A stretch of DNA of 64,000 bases from Streptococcus pneumoniae. GTDB lineage: Bacteria; Bacillota; Bacilli; Lactobacillales; Streptococcaceae. Position numbers and translations under genes: made by a program. The DNA is taken from positions 248,001 to 312,000 of the forward strand of contig NZ_CRPU01000001.1 of NCBI RefSeq assembly GCF_001096185.1, read 5' to 3'. Each line of letters begins with the position of its first letter. Within the stretch, counting starts at the first letter, position 1. Under the pieces are notes generated by a model that did no database searches, was not told the DNA's origin, and was given only the letters and a program-made list of their open reading frames with translations. Below are positions 26,479 through 35,311 of the stretch, piece after piece.

Positions 26479-27132
26479 TTATTTACCTCCTTTAGTGTTT
26501 TTGCGAGCTGGAAGAACTTCACCACGGTAGATCCATACTTTAACACCAAGTTTACCGTATGTAGTATCTGCTTCTTCCCAAGCGTAATCGATATCTGCAC
26601 GAAGTGTGTGAAGTGGAACAGTTCCTTCAGAGTATCCTTCAGCACGGGCGATATCTGCACCGTTCAAACGACCTGATACTTGAGTTTTGATTCCTTTTGC
26701 TCCAGCACGCATTGCACGTTGGATTGCTTGTTTTTGTGCACGACGGAAAGCAACACGTTGCTCCAATTGACGAGCAATACCTTCACCTACAAGGTGAGCA
26801 TCCAAATCAGGTTGTTTGATTTCGATGATGTTGATGTGTACTTGTTTTCCAGTCAATTTGTTAAGTTTTGCACGGAGTGCATCAACGTTTGCACCACCTT
26901 TACCGATAACCATACCTGGTTTAGCAGTGTGAAGTGAAACGTTAACTTTGTTTACTGCGCGTTCGATTTCGATAGTTGAAACTGCTGCGTCAGCAAGTTC
27001 TTTTTGAACGAATTTACGGATTGCAAGATCTTCATGAAGGTAATCCGCGTATTCTTTTTCAGCATACCATTTGGCATCCCAATCACGGATGATGCCGACA
27101 CGCATACCAATTGGATGTACTTTTTGACCCAC
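26479..27132 (-). CDS. rpsC: 30S ribosomal protein S3
   Basis: The 217-aa protein has the KH domain ([20 protein letters not shown]) and the C-terminal [14 protein letters not shown] domain lining the mRNA entry channel. It follows rplV by 12 bp. Confidence 0.97.
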
Positions 27133-27144
27133 GATTTTACCTCC

Positions 27145-27489
27145 TTATTTTTCTGCAACAGCTACAGTGATGTGAGCTGTACGTTTGTTGATTGGTGAAG
27201 CTGAACCTTTCGCACGTGGACGGAAACGTTTCATAGTTGGTCCTTCGTTTGCGAATGCTTCAGATACTACCAAGTTAGCTTTATCCAAACCAAAGTTGTT
27301 TTCAGCGTTAGCTACAGCTGAGTTCAAAACTTTCAAGATGATTTCAGCAGCTTTGTTTGGAGTGAATGTCAAGATTGCGATTGCATCGGCTACGCTTTTA
27401 CCACGGATGTTATCAAGAACAAGACGTGATTTACGAGGTGAAACACGTACTGTACGAGCCATTGCTTTAGCTGAAGTAATTTCTGCCAT
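27145..27489 (-). CDS. rplV: 50S ribosomal protein L22
   Basis: The 114-aa protein ([46 protein letters not shown]) has the extended beta-hairpin that reaches into the exit tunnel, a site of macrolide-resistance changes. The loop shows no insertion by eye. Confidence 0.97.
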   Translation of the reverse strand: MAEITSAKAMARTVRVSPRKSRLVLDNIRGKSVADAIAILTFTPNKAAEIILKVLNSAVANAENNFGLDKANLVVSEAFANEGPTMKRFRPRAKGSASPINKRTAHITVAVAEK

Positions 27490-27500
27490 TTATGTTCTCC

Positions 27501-27782
27501 TTATTTTCTACGTGTTTTCTTGTCGTCTGCAGCGTGACCTTTGTAAGTACGAGTTGGTGCAAATTCACCAAGTTTGTGACCTACCATGTCTTCTTGGATG
27601 TAAACAGGTACGTGTTTACGTCCGTCATAAACTGCAATAGTGTAACCAATGAAACTTGGGAAGATCGTTGAACGACGTGACCAAGTTTTAATAACTTTTT
27701 TCTTTTCGTCGTTAGCTTGAGCTTCAACTTTTTTCATCAAATGCTCATCGACGAAAGGTCCTTTTTTAAGACTGCGTCCCAT
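27501..27782 (-). CDS. rpsS: 30S ribosomal protein S19
   Basis: The 93-aa protein ([36 protein letters not shown]) sits in the head of the small subunit with S13. It is followed downstream by rplV and preceded by a 103-bp structured gap after rplB. Confidence 0.97.
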
Positions 27783-27810
27783 TTTTATATTTTCTCCTTT
27801 AAATGTTGTA

Positions 27811-27879
27811 CCACAGCGGCTTGCGCTCCTATGGAGCGCTACCGAGCTGGCGGATTTACTAGTTGCTTAAGCGACTAGT
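27811..27879 (-). other. Two hairpins between rplB and rpsS
   Basis: A long imperfect stem with GCGCTCC/GGAGCGC at its tip (27811-27853) and a second stem ACTAGTTGC/GCGACTAGT (27858-27879) fill the 103-bp gap. No U run follows on the minus strand. Confidence 0.5.
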
Positions 27880-27885
27880 TTAATA

Positions 27886-28719
27886 TTATTTCTCGTTGCG
27901 ACGACGAACGATAAGTTTGTCAGATTTCGCTTTCTTGTTACGAGTTTTAAGACCAAGAGCAGGTTTACCCCATGGAGTAGATGGTGCTTTACGACCAACT
28001 GGTGCTTTACCTTCACCACCACCGTGTGGGTGATCGTTAGGGTTCATTACAGAACCACGAACTGTTGGGCGGATACCTTTCCAACGGCTACGTCCTGCTT
28101 TACCAAGGTTTACAAGTCCATGTTGTTCGTTTCCGACAACACCAACTGTAGCACGGCAAGTTCCAAGAATCATACGAACTTCACCTGATTGAAGACGAAC
28201 AAGAACGTATTTACCTTCAGAACCCAATACTTGAGCAGATGCTCCAGCAGCACGTACCAATTCACCACCACGACCTGGTTTCAACTCGATGTTGTGGATC
28301 AAAGTACCAACTGGGATGTTAGCAAGTGGAAGAGCGTTTCCGACTTTGATATCTGCTTCTGGACCTGAAACGATACGTTGACCTACTTCAAGACCTTTTG
28401 GAGCGATGATGTATGCTTTCACACCGTCAGTGTAGTGTACAAGAGCGATGTTTGCAGAACGGTTTGGATCGTACTCGATTGTTTTAACAACTGCTTCAAC
28501 GTTGTCTTTGTTACGTTTGAAGTCAACCAAACGGTAGAAACGTTTGTGTCCACCACCTTGGTGACGAACTGTGATACGACCGTTGTTGTTACGACCAGCC
28601 TTGCTCTTCAATGCAACAAGCAATGATTTTTCAGGAGTGCTTGTTGTGATTTCAGCGAAATCCAAAGAAGTCATATTACGGCGACCGTTTGTTGTTGGTT
28701 TATAAACACGAATTCCCAC
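27886..28719 (-). CDS. rplB: 50S ribosomal protein L2
   Basis: The 277-aa protein is essential for peptidyl-transferase centre assembly. It has [21 protein letters not shown] at the start and the conserved [14 protein letters not shown] loop with its histidine near residue 230. It follows rplW by 17 bp. Confidence 0.98.
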
Positions 28720-28736
28720 GATATTTCCTCCTTAGA

Positions 28737-29033
28737 TTATTCAGCTTCAGCAGCAAACAACTCGATTGCTTTAGAATCAGCTGTAAGTGTGATGATAGCT
28801 TTTTTAGTTTTGTTAGTAAAACCAGTGTAACGTCCAACACGTTTAGCTTTTGGTTTTACGTTGATTGTGTTAACGTTGGCAACTTTAACACCTTCGAAAG
28901 CAGCTTCAACAGCTTGCTTGATCAAAAGTTTGTGTGCACGAGTGTCAACTTCAAATACATATTTGCCTGCTTCAAGTTGAGCCATTGAGCTTTCAGTGAT
29001 GACAGGTTTTTTGATAACATCATACAAATTCAT
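28737..29033 (-). CDS. rplW: 50S ribosomal protein L23
   Basis: The 98-aa protein ([21 protein letters not shown]) at the tunnel exit docks trigger factor and SRP. Its start overlaps the rplD stop by one base (TAATG arrangement), indicating coupled translation. Confidence 0.97.
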
Positions 29034-29656
29034 TATGCAAGAACCTCCTCGATTTTAGAGATAGCTGCTTGTGTGACAAGAAGTTTGTCGCTATTTGCGA
29101 TGTCAAGAACACTTGCAGTTGTAGCAGTTGCAACTTTCACGTTTGGAAGGTTACGAGCTGAAAGAGCTGCGAATTCATTTCCTTCTTCAAGGATAACAAG
29201 AACTTTAGAATCGATGCTCAATGCTGCAAGAACTTTTGCAAATTCAGCAGTTTTTGGAGCTGTAAATTCAAGAGAATCAACGGCTACAAATTTGTTTTCA
29301 GCAACTTTTTCAGAGTAAACTGATTTAAGAGCTAGGCGACGAACTTTTTGTGGAAGTTTGTAGCCGTATGAACGTGGAGTTGGTCCGAAGACAACACCAC
29401 CACCACGCCATTGTGGTGAGCGGATAGAACCTTGACGAGCACGTCCAGTTCCTTTTTGACGCCATGGTTTGCGTCCACCACCTGATACTGCAGAGCGGTT
29501 TTTAACAGCGTGTGTTCCTTGACGAAGGCTTGCGCGTTGGCTGATGATCACATCAAACACAACTGATTCATTTGGTTCAATACCAAATACTGCATCGTTA
29601 AGAACAACTTGGCCAGCTTCTTTACCAGTTTGGTCAAATAATGTTACGTTTGCCAT
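29033..29656 (-). CDS. rplD: 50S ribosomal protein L4
   Basis: The 207-aa protein includes the extended loop ([19 protein letters not shown]) reaching the exit tunnel, a known site of macrolide-resistance mutations; the [12 protein letters not shown] core is intact. It follows rplC by 24 bp. Confidence 0.97.
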
Positions 29657-29680
29657 TGTGACTGATTTCCCCTTTCTTTA

Positions 29681-30307
29681 TTATTTACCAGCTTTAACTG
29701 CTGATTTGATAGTGATAAGAGATTTCTTAGCACCTGGTACGTTACCTTTGATAAGGATAACGTTCTTTTCTGGAACAACTTGTACAACTTCAAGGTTTTG
29801 AATTGTTACGCGGTCACCACCCATACGTCCTGCAAGGTTTTTACCTTTGAATACGCGGTTAGGTGCAACAGGTCCCATAGAACCTGGACGACGGTGGTAA
29901 CGAGAACCGTGAGCCATTGGTCCACGTGATTGTCCGTGGCGTTTGATAACACCTTGGAAACCTTTACCTTTAGAAGTACCAGTTACGTCAACAACGTCTC
30001 CAGCTGCGAATGTTTCAACTGTGATTTCAGCACCAACTTCCAAGCCTTCAACGTTTTTGAATTCACGAATGAAGCGCTTAGGAGCCGTGTTAGCTTTCGC
30101 TACATGTCCTTTAGCAGGTTTGTTGCTCAATACTTCGCGTTTGTCATCGAAACCAACTTGGATAGCGTTGTATCCGTCTGTTTCAACAGTTTTAACTTGA
30201 AGAACAACGTTTGGAGTTGCTTCAATAACTGTTACAGGGATCAATTCGCCAGCTTCAGTGAAGATTTGAGTCATTCCCACTTTTTTCCCTAAGATTCCTT
30301 TTGTCAT
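29681..30307 (-). CDS. rplC: 50S ribosomal protein L3
   Basis: The 208-aa protein ([57 protein letters not shown]) nucleates large-subunit assembly. It is separated from rpsJ by a 217-bp gap containing a large hairpin. Confidence 0.97.
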
Positions 30308-30389
30308 GAGAAAATAGTTCCTTTTCTATATTTTTTTATTCAAAAAGTTTTTAACGAGCGTTTTTTATGCTCAAGTCTAAGATACAAAG

Positions 30390-30475
30390 GGCGTCAAACT
30401 CAAAGTGAAAATAGAAAACTGACGCAGCGTCTAGCAGACACGAGGAAGTTTATCTTTTTCACACCGAGTTTAGCC
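30390..30475. repeat. Large intergenic hairpin between rpsJ and rplC
   Basis: GGGC, AAACTC and GTGAAAA on the left pair with TTTTCAC, GAGTTT and GCCC on the right, in matching order. Inside, AAACT/AGTTT and GACG/CGTC pair again. The GTGA/TCAC step and the CAAAGTGAA sequence recall copies A and B near rpsH. It may be a related small repeat; no family is confirmed. Confidence 0.45.
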
Positions 30476-30524
30476 CGTGTTCAATTAGATTGAAACACCA
30501 GCCTCTGCTCTTTTATATTTTAGA

Positions 30525-30833
30525 TTAAAGTTTGATTTCTACGTTTACACCACTTGGAAGATCCAATTTCATCAAAGCATCAACTGTTTTTTGAGTTGGG
30601 TTAACGATATCGATCAAACGTTTGTGTGTACGCATTTCAAATTGTTCGCGAGAGTCTTTATATTTGTGAGTCGCACGAATGATTGTGTAGAGGCTACGTT
30701 CAGTTGGAAGTGGGATTGGACCTGCAACTTGTGCACCTGTACGAGTAGCTGATTCTACGATTTTTGCAGCCGCTGTGTCAAGCGTACGGTGTTCGTAAGC
30801 TTTCAAACGGATACGGATTTTTTTGTTTGCCAT
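30525..30833 (-). CDS. rpsJ: 30S ribosomal protein S10
   Basis: The 102-aa protein ([27 protein letters not shown]), also the NusE antitermination factor, opens the S10 operon. A 130-nt leader with several stems precedes it. Confidence 0.97.
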
Positions 30834-30963
30834 CTTTTTCTCCTTTTCGTCTATTTAAGATAATAGGCTAGCTCCACAAGAAAACCGACGCGGTGTTGCG
30901 TGGCAATGCAACCGAGCGTGTCGCAACCTCTTGCATCAAAGCTAAGGCTGTAATTTACAGCAC
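30834..30963 (-). promoter_or_regulatory. S10 operon leader with stem-loops
   Basis: Between the promoter and rpsJ, minus-strand RNA contains GCTGTAAATTACAGC, a GC-rich complex around GGTTGCG/CGCAACACC, and an AGCT-flanked outer stem. Leaders of S10 operons often carry autoregulatory or antitermination elements. Which protein would bind is not known here. Confidence 0.45.
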
Positions 30964-30969
30964 CATAAT

Positions 30970-30998
30970 AGAATAACACAAAGCCCCTGCGATTGCAA
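30970..30998 (-). promoter_or_regulatory. Sigma-A promoter of the S10-spc-alpha operon
   Basis: On the minus strand TTGCAA (30993-30998), 17-bp spacer, TATTCT (30970-30975). No other equally good promoter was noticed for this 14-kb gene run. Confidence 0.7.
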
Positions 30999-31076
30999 GG
31001 AATTTGTTAGGTTTTTTTCGTTTTTTTACGATGAAACTGTTTTCCTATTTTTCTTTTTAAAATTAGGGATTTTCTT

Positions 31077-31703
31077 CTATATAAACTGACTCCTCTTGAC
31101 CTCAAATTTACCTTCTGATTGGTCCACTAGAATGTCCGCCCTTGACTCAGTTTCTTTATAGTATCGCAGATACTGCTCCCGTCTCATCTGATGGCTAGCC
31201 AATATAAAGGATGCATCGCGATTTCTCACAGTCGTATCTCTAGCAAGGCGTCGCTTTAATTCGGTCTCCTCATCCGTGTAGAAACAGATGGTTTTGTCAA
31301 AGAGTTCTTTGGGTAAAAAGCCAACAGACATCCCTTCGACAATCAGAATTGGCTTTGCTCCAGACAAGACCTCACTGGGTTTCCAAGGTTCATCAATCGT
31401 CAAGACATCCATACCTGCCTGCAATGCGTGAATATCTCTCCGCAAACTCGCCAGTTCATGCGCCACTGGCAGACAGGCTGTCACCTTTTGATTTGGCGAG
31501 TCCTTTGGTACAACCAGATGGCGTCCTGAGGTGATATAAGGATCTGTTTCTAGCAAATTTACCGTAGTAGAATCTAGGGTTTGGTACAATTCCTGTGCAA
31601 AAGTTGATTTACCCGAAGCCCCATGACCGTATATTCCCAGTGTCCTGACTTTCCCCGTCTCGATCTCTGAGACTAGTTGGTCTACTAAGTCTTTTTTCTT
31701 CAT
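31077..31703 (-). CDS. Uridine kinase-like P-loop kinase
   Basis: The 208-aa protein has Walker A GHGASGKST near residues 26-34 and DEPWKP/EGMSVG segments of the uridine/cytidine kinase (PRK/URK) family. The exact substrate is unproven. Its ATG overlaps the nrdG stop by 4 nt, so it is the last gene of the nrdD operon and may act in nucleoside salvage beside anaerobic dNTP synthesis. Confidence 0.75.
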   Translation of the reverse strand: MKKKDLVDQLVSEIETGKVRTLGIYGHGASGKSTFAQELYQTLDSTTVNLLETDPYITSGRHLVVPKDSPNQKVTACLPVAHELASLRRDIHALQAGMDVLTIDEPWKPSEVLSGAKPILIVEGMSVGFLPKELFDKTICFYTDEETELKRRLARDTTVRNRDASFILASHQMRREQYLRYYKETESRADILVDQSEGKFEVKRSQFI

Positions 31704-32290
31704 TCTCTCTTCACCTGTTCATAGCTTTCTTTTCCGTCATTAAGCTTATCCCAAATCACTACTTGCCCACTTTTGAGCGATTTTTGCACATCGATAATTC
31801 GTTGATTGGACGAACCTCGAAACTGAAGCATGAGATTTCTCTTAGTTCGATCGTATCGGCCATCAACTAGAATGTCAATCAGTGATAAGAGTTCCAGTTT
31901 ATCTTGTGTCTCCAACATCATTTCTTCCCAAGTGTAGCCGGTCCATGACCAGATGTCCTTGTCTGGCAATTCCTTTCGAATGCGTTTAACGAGAGGTAAG
32001 AGAATGCCCGTATTGAGGAAGGGCTCCCCTCCTAGCAAGGTCAATCCTTGAACATAGGGTTGGGCAAGGTCTGCCATAATCTGTTCTTCTAATTCTGCTG
32101 TGTAGGGAATTCCTGCATTGAAAGACCAAGTGGCAACATTATAACAACCCTCGCAGTGAAACATACAGCCTGATACATAGAGAGAGTTCCGCACACCCTC
32201 TCCATCTACAAAGTTGAAGGCCTTGTAGTCAATGATACGACCTTGACTGAGTTCCTCGCTTTTCCATTCTTGTGGTTTTGGATTATTCAT
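31700..32290 (-). CDS. nrdG: Anaerobic ribonucleotide reductase activating protein
   Basis: A radical SAM activase of 196 aa that installs the glycyl radical on NrdD. The cluster motif is CMFHCEGC (C-x3-C-x2-C) and LTLLGGEP is the SAM-binding glycine motif. It overlaps the acetyltransferase gene by 8 nt. Confidence 0.95.
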   Translation of the reverse strand: MNNPKPQEWKSEELSQGRIIDYKAFNFVDGEGVRNSLYVSGCMFHCEGCYNVATWSFNAGIPYTAELEEQIMADLAQPYVQGLTLLGGEPFLNTGILLPLVKRIRKELPDKDIWSWTGYTWEEMMLETQDKLELLSLIDILVDGRYDRTKRNLMLQFRGSSNQRIIDVQKSLKSGQVVIWDKLNDGKESYEQVKRE

Positions 32291-32789
32291 TCGCTACCTC
32301 TATCCAATAACGTTCGACTCCATCACGAACATCCTCAAGGAGCCCACCATTTGCTAGAATGACTGCTCTGCTAGCAGGATTATTCACGCTACAGGTTACC
32401 AGAGCTTTCTTGATGTTCTTTTCCTTAGCAACTTGCAAGCCCTGACGGAAAGTTTCCTTAGCATAACCCTTGCCTCTTTCTGATGGACGAATGGAGTAGC
32501 CAATGTGCCCAGCATAATTCAATAAACCCTCATTCAGTCTCAATCGCAGATTCAAAAATCCTAGAGCACGACCTACATCATCAAATGATACAAATTGAAT
32601 AGAAGGAACACGATTTTCAGGCAAGTTTATTCCCATTTCTTTTTGCATATTTGTTTCCAACCATTCTTCATACACAAATTTCTCTGTATCCCAAAATCCG
32701 CCATTATGGGCTGATTGGCTTTTTTCAAACTCTGCCATCATCTCTAAAACTGTTTCTTTATCTGCTAATCTTGGTCTTCGTAATTCCAT
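32283..32789 (-). CDS. GNAT family acetyltransferase
   Basis: The 168-aa protein has the acetyl-CoA-binding IRPSERGKGYAKE motif (R/Q-x2-G-x-G/A) near residue 105 and a typical GNAT end. The substrate is unknown. It lies within the nrdD-nrdG operon, a conserved streptococcal arrangement as I remember it, but a role in nucleotide metabolism is only suggested by context. Confidence 0.82.
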   Translation of the reverse strand: MELRRPRLADKETVLEMMAEFEKSQSAHNGGFWDTEKFVYEEWLETNMQKEMGINLPENRVPSIQFVSFDDVGRALGFLNLRLRLNEGLLNYAGHIGYSIRPSERGKGYAKETFRQGLQVAKEKNIKKALVTCSVNNPASRAVILANGGLLEDVRDGVERYWIEVANE

Positions 32790-32832
32790 CCTTTCCTCCC
32801 ACTAAGAGAAAAGCGAGAGTTGACTCTCACTT

Positions 32833-32973
32833 TTATTTTTTCTTATTCTTGTTTAAAAATTGTTCTCTGAGGCTGAGCAAACGTTCTTTCTTACCAGCTC
32901 CACCCTTAGAGTGTTTCTCGTGGTAACGGGTCACTTGTGCGCGACCCTTATCGTCTAATTGATATTTTCCCAT
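32833..32973 (-). CDS. Small basic protein in the nrdD operon (46 aa)
   Basis: ATG at 32973, 11 bp after the nrdD stop, reads MGKYQLDDKGRAQVTRYHEK and continues with a glycine/lysine-rich stretch and a basic C terminus (NKNKKK). No domain is recognised. The codons look normal for the neighbourhood and the reading frame fills the gap between nrdD and the acetyltransferase gene. The ribosome site is weak (AAAGAAATGAA), suggesting translational coupling to nrdD. A similar small gene is annotated there in pneumococcus, as I recall. Confidence 0.75.
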   Translation of the reverse strand: MGKYQLDDKGRAQVTRYHEKHSKGGAGKKERLLSLREQFLNKNKKK

Positions 32974-32984
32974 TTCATTTCTTT

Positions 32985-35198
32985 CTAATTTGTTACTTGA
33001 TGCCCAGCTATTTTAATCGTTGAACCATTCATGTGTTTGACACGCGCAGCGATTTCCTTGTGACGGCCGTTGACCATAGGTCTGGCTTGAGGATTGCCTA
33101 GATAGCCACAAGTTCGTTTTACAACGTCCACTGTTTTAGGATCACTATTGCCACAGTTAGGACAAGCAAATCCTCTCTCAGTTGGTTCAAAATCCCCTTC
33201 AAAGTCACACTTGTAGCAACGGTCAATTGGAGTATTGGTCCCCAGATAACCCACACGGTCATAAGCATAATCCCAGACAGCTTCCAAGGCCTTTGGATTT
33301 TGCTGGAGGACTGGATACTCACAATAATGGATGAAACCACCTGACGCACCTGCTTCTGGATAGACTTTCTCAAAGTCCAATTTTTCAAACGGTGTTGGAT
33401 TTTTACGAACATCGTAGTGGAAAGAGTTGGTGTAGTATTCCTTGTCTGTGATATCAGGAATAGAGCCAAACTTGTCTGTATCTAATCGACAGAAACGGTC
33501 TGTCAAGCTTTCGGACGGTGTTGAGTAGATAGAGAAATGATAACCATATTGGTCTGACCACTCTTCTACACGGCGTTTCATATCTCGAATGATGTCTAGC
33601 GTGAATTCCTTGGCTTCTGGATTGTGTTCCCAGCTATTTCCAAAGAAAACTGTCGCTACTTCGTACAAACCGATGTAGCCCAGCGAAACGGTTGCCCGAC
33701 GATTCTTAAAGAGCTGGTCAACGCTTTCTTCTTTACCTAGACGATGGCCAAAAGCACCGTACTGATAGAGGATAGGAGCATTTGCTGGTGTAGCTTCCTT
33801 GGTTCGTTCGACACGATAAACCAGAGCATCTTCTGCGATATTCATACGCTCGTTGAAGATTTCCCAGAACTTATTCATGTCCCCCTCAGACTCAAGAGCA
33901 ATACGAGGCAGGTTAACCGTCACAACACCCAGATTCATACGGCCTGAATTGACTTCTACACCATTTTCATCCTTCCACCCTTGAAGAAACGAACGGCAAC
34001 CCATAGGCACCTTAAAAGAACCTGTCAAGTCAACAATCTTATCGTAAGACAAGACGTCTGGGTACATCCGCTTGGTTGCACACTCAAGAGCCAACTGCTT
34101 AATGTCGTAGTTGGGAGTCCCTTCTTCCAAGTTAAGACCTCTTTTAAGCGTAAAGATGAGTTTAGGAAAGATAGCCGTACGGTGTTCTGAACCAAGACCC
34201 TTAATGCGAATGTTTAAAATAGCCTTTTGAATTTCCCGCTCAAAACGATTAGTTCCTAGACCAAAACCTAGCGAAGTAAAAGGTGTTTGTCCATTTGAAG
34301 TGAAGAGAGTATTGATTTCATACTCAAGAGATTGCATAGCATCATAGATGTCTTTTTGCGTTTTCTTCCAGGCATAATCTTCCCGTTTTTCAGGCAAGAC
34401 CCATTCTTCCGCATCTTTGAGGTGTTTTTGGTAATTCTTCTCTGCATAAGGCGCCAGAACTTCATCAATACGGTCAGCTGAACAGCCACCGTACTGGCTA
34501 GAAGCAACGTTGGCGATAATTTGGGAAATCTGAGCTGTCGCAGTCTGGATCGACTTGGGACTTTCTACCTCTGCATTTCCAATCTTAAAACCATTTTCCA
34601 ACATTCCCTTGAAATCAATCAAACAGCAGTTGGTCATAGGGGTATAGGGACTGTAGTCCAAATCGTGATAGTGGATATCCCCTTTTTGATGGGCATTGGC
34701 TACGTGCTTAGGAAGCATTTGCAGTCCGATTGATTTCCCAACAATCCCTGCTGTCAGATCACGCTGGGTGTTAAAGACATCACTGTCTTTATTGGCATTC
34801 TCATTGACCACCGCCTGGTCTTTGTTGAGTAGTTTATGGATACTAAAGTTAATATCTGTCGCTTTTGAGCGCTCAAAATCCCTCTGTGTCCGATAAGTAA
34901 TATACTCCTCAGCTAGCGCATATTCTTTGGCTTCAAGCAGTTCATGTTCTACAATATTTTGAATTTCATAAATCTTCACTCCCTTTGGAAAGCGACTATG
35001 AATTTCTGTGACAATTCGCTCGGTCAGAGCATTGAGGCGTTTTTCGACCAAGGGTGTCACATCCATAACCTTGTCTGCCGCCTTGTGGAGAGCCTTGTCA
35101 ATCTTGTCCACATCAAATACAACACGTCTCCCATCTCGTTTCTCGACGAAGAGAGTTGGCAAAATTGTAATTTTTTCTTCTAGTGCAATCATATGCAT
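32985..35198 (-). CDS. nrdD: Anaerobic ribonucleoside-triphosphate reductase
   Basis: The 737-aa glycyl radical enzyme makes dNTPs without oxygen. An ATP-cone allosteric domain occupies about residues 10-105 (VEKRDGRRVVFDVDKIDKAL). Four zinc cysteines are in CYKCDFEGDF and CPNCG near the C terminus, followed by the radical loop RTCGYLG. Start could also be the second Met. The promoter overlaps candidate NrdR boxes. Confidence 0.96.
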   Translation of the reverse strand: MHMIALEEKITILPTLFVEKRDGRRVVFDVDKIDKALHKAADKVMDVTPLVEKRLNALTERIVTEIHSRFPKGVKIYEIQNIVEHELLEAKEYALAEEYITYRTQRDFERSKATDINFSIHKLLNKDQAVVNENANKDSDVFNTQRDLTAGIVGKSIGLQMLPKHVANAHQKGDIHYHDLDYSPYTPMTNCCLIDFKGMLENGFKIGNAEVESPKSIQTATAQISQIIANVASSQYGGCSADRIDEVLAPYAEKNYQKHLKDAEEWVLPEKREDYAWKKTQKDIYDAMQSLEYEINTLFTSNGQTPFTSLGFGLGTNRFEREIQKAILNIRIKGLGSEHRTAIFPKLIFTLKRGLNLEEGTPNYDIKQLALECATKRMYPDVLSYDKIVDLTGSFKVPMGCRSFLQGWKDENGVEVNSGRMNLGVVTVNLPRIALESEGDMNKFWEIFNERMNIAEDALVYRVERTKEATPANAPILYQYGAFGHRLGKEESVDQLFKNRRATVSLGYIGLYEVATVFFGNSWEHNPEAKEFTLDIIRDMKRRVEEWSDQYGYHFSIYSTPSESLTDRFCRLDTDKFGSIPDITDKEYYTNSFHYDVRKNPTPFEKLDFEKVYPEAGASGGFIHYCEYPVLQQNPKALEAVWDYAYDRVGYLGTNTPIDRCYKCDFEGDFEPTERGFACPNCGNSDPKTVDVVKRTCGYLGNPQARPMVNGRHKEIAARVKHMNGSTIKIAGHQVTN

Positions 35199-35229
35199 GC
35201 TCTTTTCTAAAATGTTCTTTCTAAAAAGT

Positions 35230-35257
35230 ATTATACCACTCTAAAAAGAAAAATCAA
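35230..35257 (-). promoter_or_regulatory. Promoter of nrdD
   Basis: On the minus strand TTGATT (35252-35257), 16-bp spacer, TATAAT (35230-35235) with a TG extension (TGGTATAAT). The -35 lies inside the left arm of the inverted repeat described next. Confidence 0.65.
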
Positions 35258-35310
35258 TATCTTGTGTCAAAAATCCTAAAATTTTTAAAAATACACAAGA
35301 TATTGATTTT
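35250..35310. promoter_or_regulatory. Paired NrdR-box-like sequences forming an inverted repeat
   Basis: AATCAATATCTTGTGT (35252-35267) and its exact reverse complement ACACAAGATATTGATT (35293-35308) lie 41 bp apart centre to centre, about four turns. The second matches the NrdR consensus ACACWATATMTWGTGT at 13 of 16. As RNA the arms (18 bp with flanks) followed by UCUUUUUA could also terminate the upstream membrane-protein gene. Confidence 0.6.
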
Positions 35311-35311
35311 G

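Noticed and set aside
30834-31076. tRNA or small RNA gene upstream of rpsJ
   Set aside because: The stems do not form a cloverleaf and lie directly between a sigma-A promoter and rpsJ; a leader is the simpler reading.
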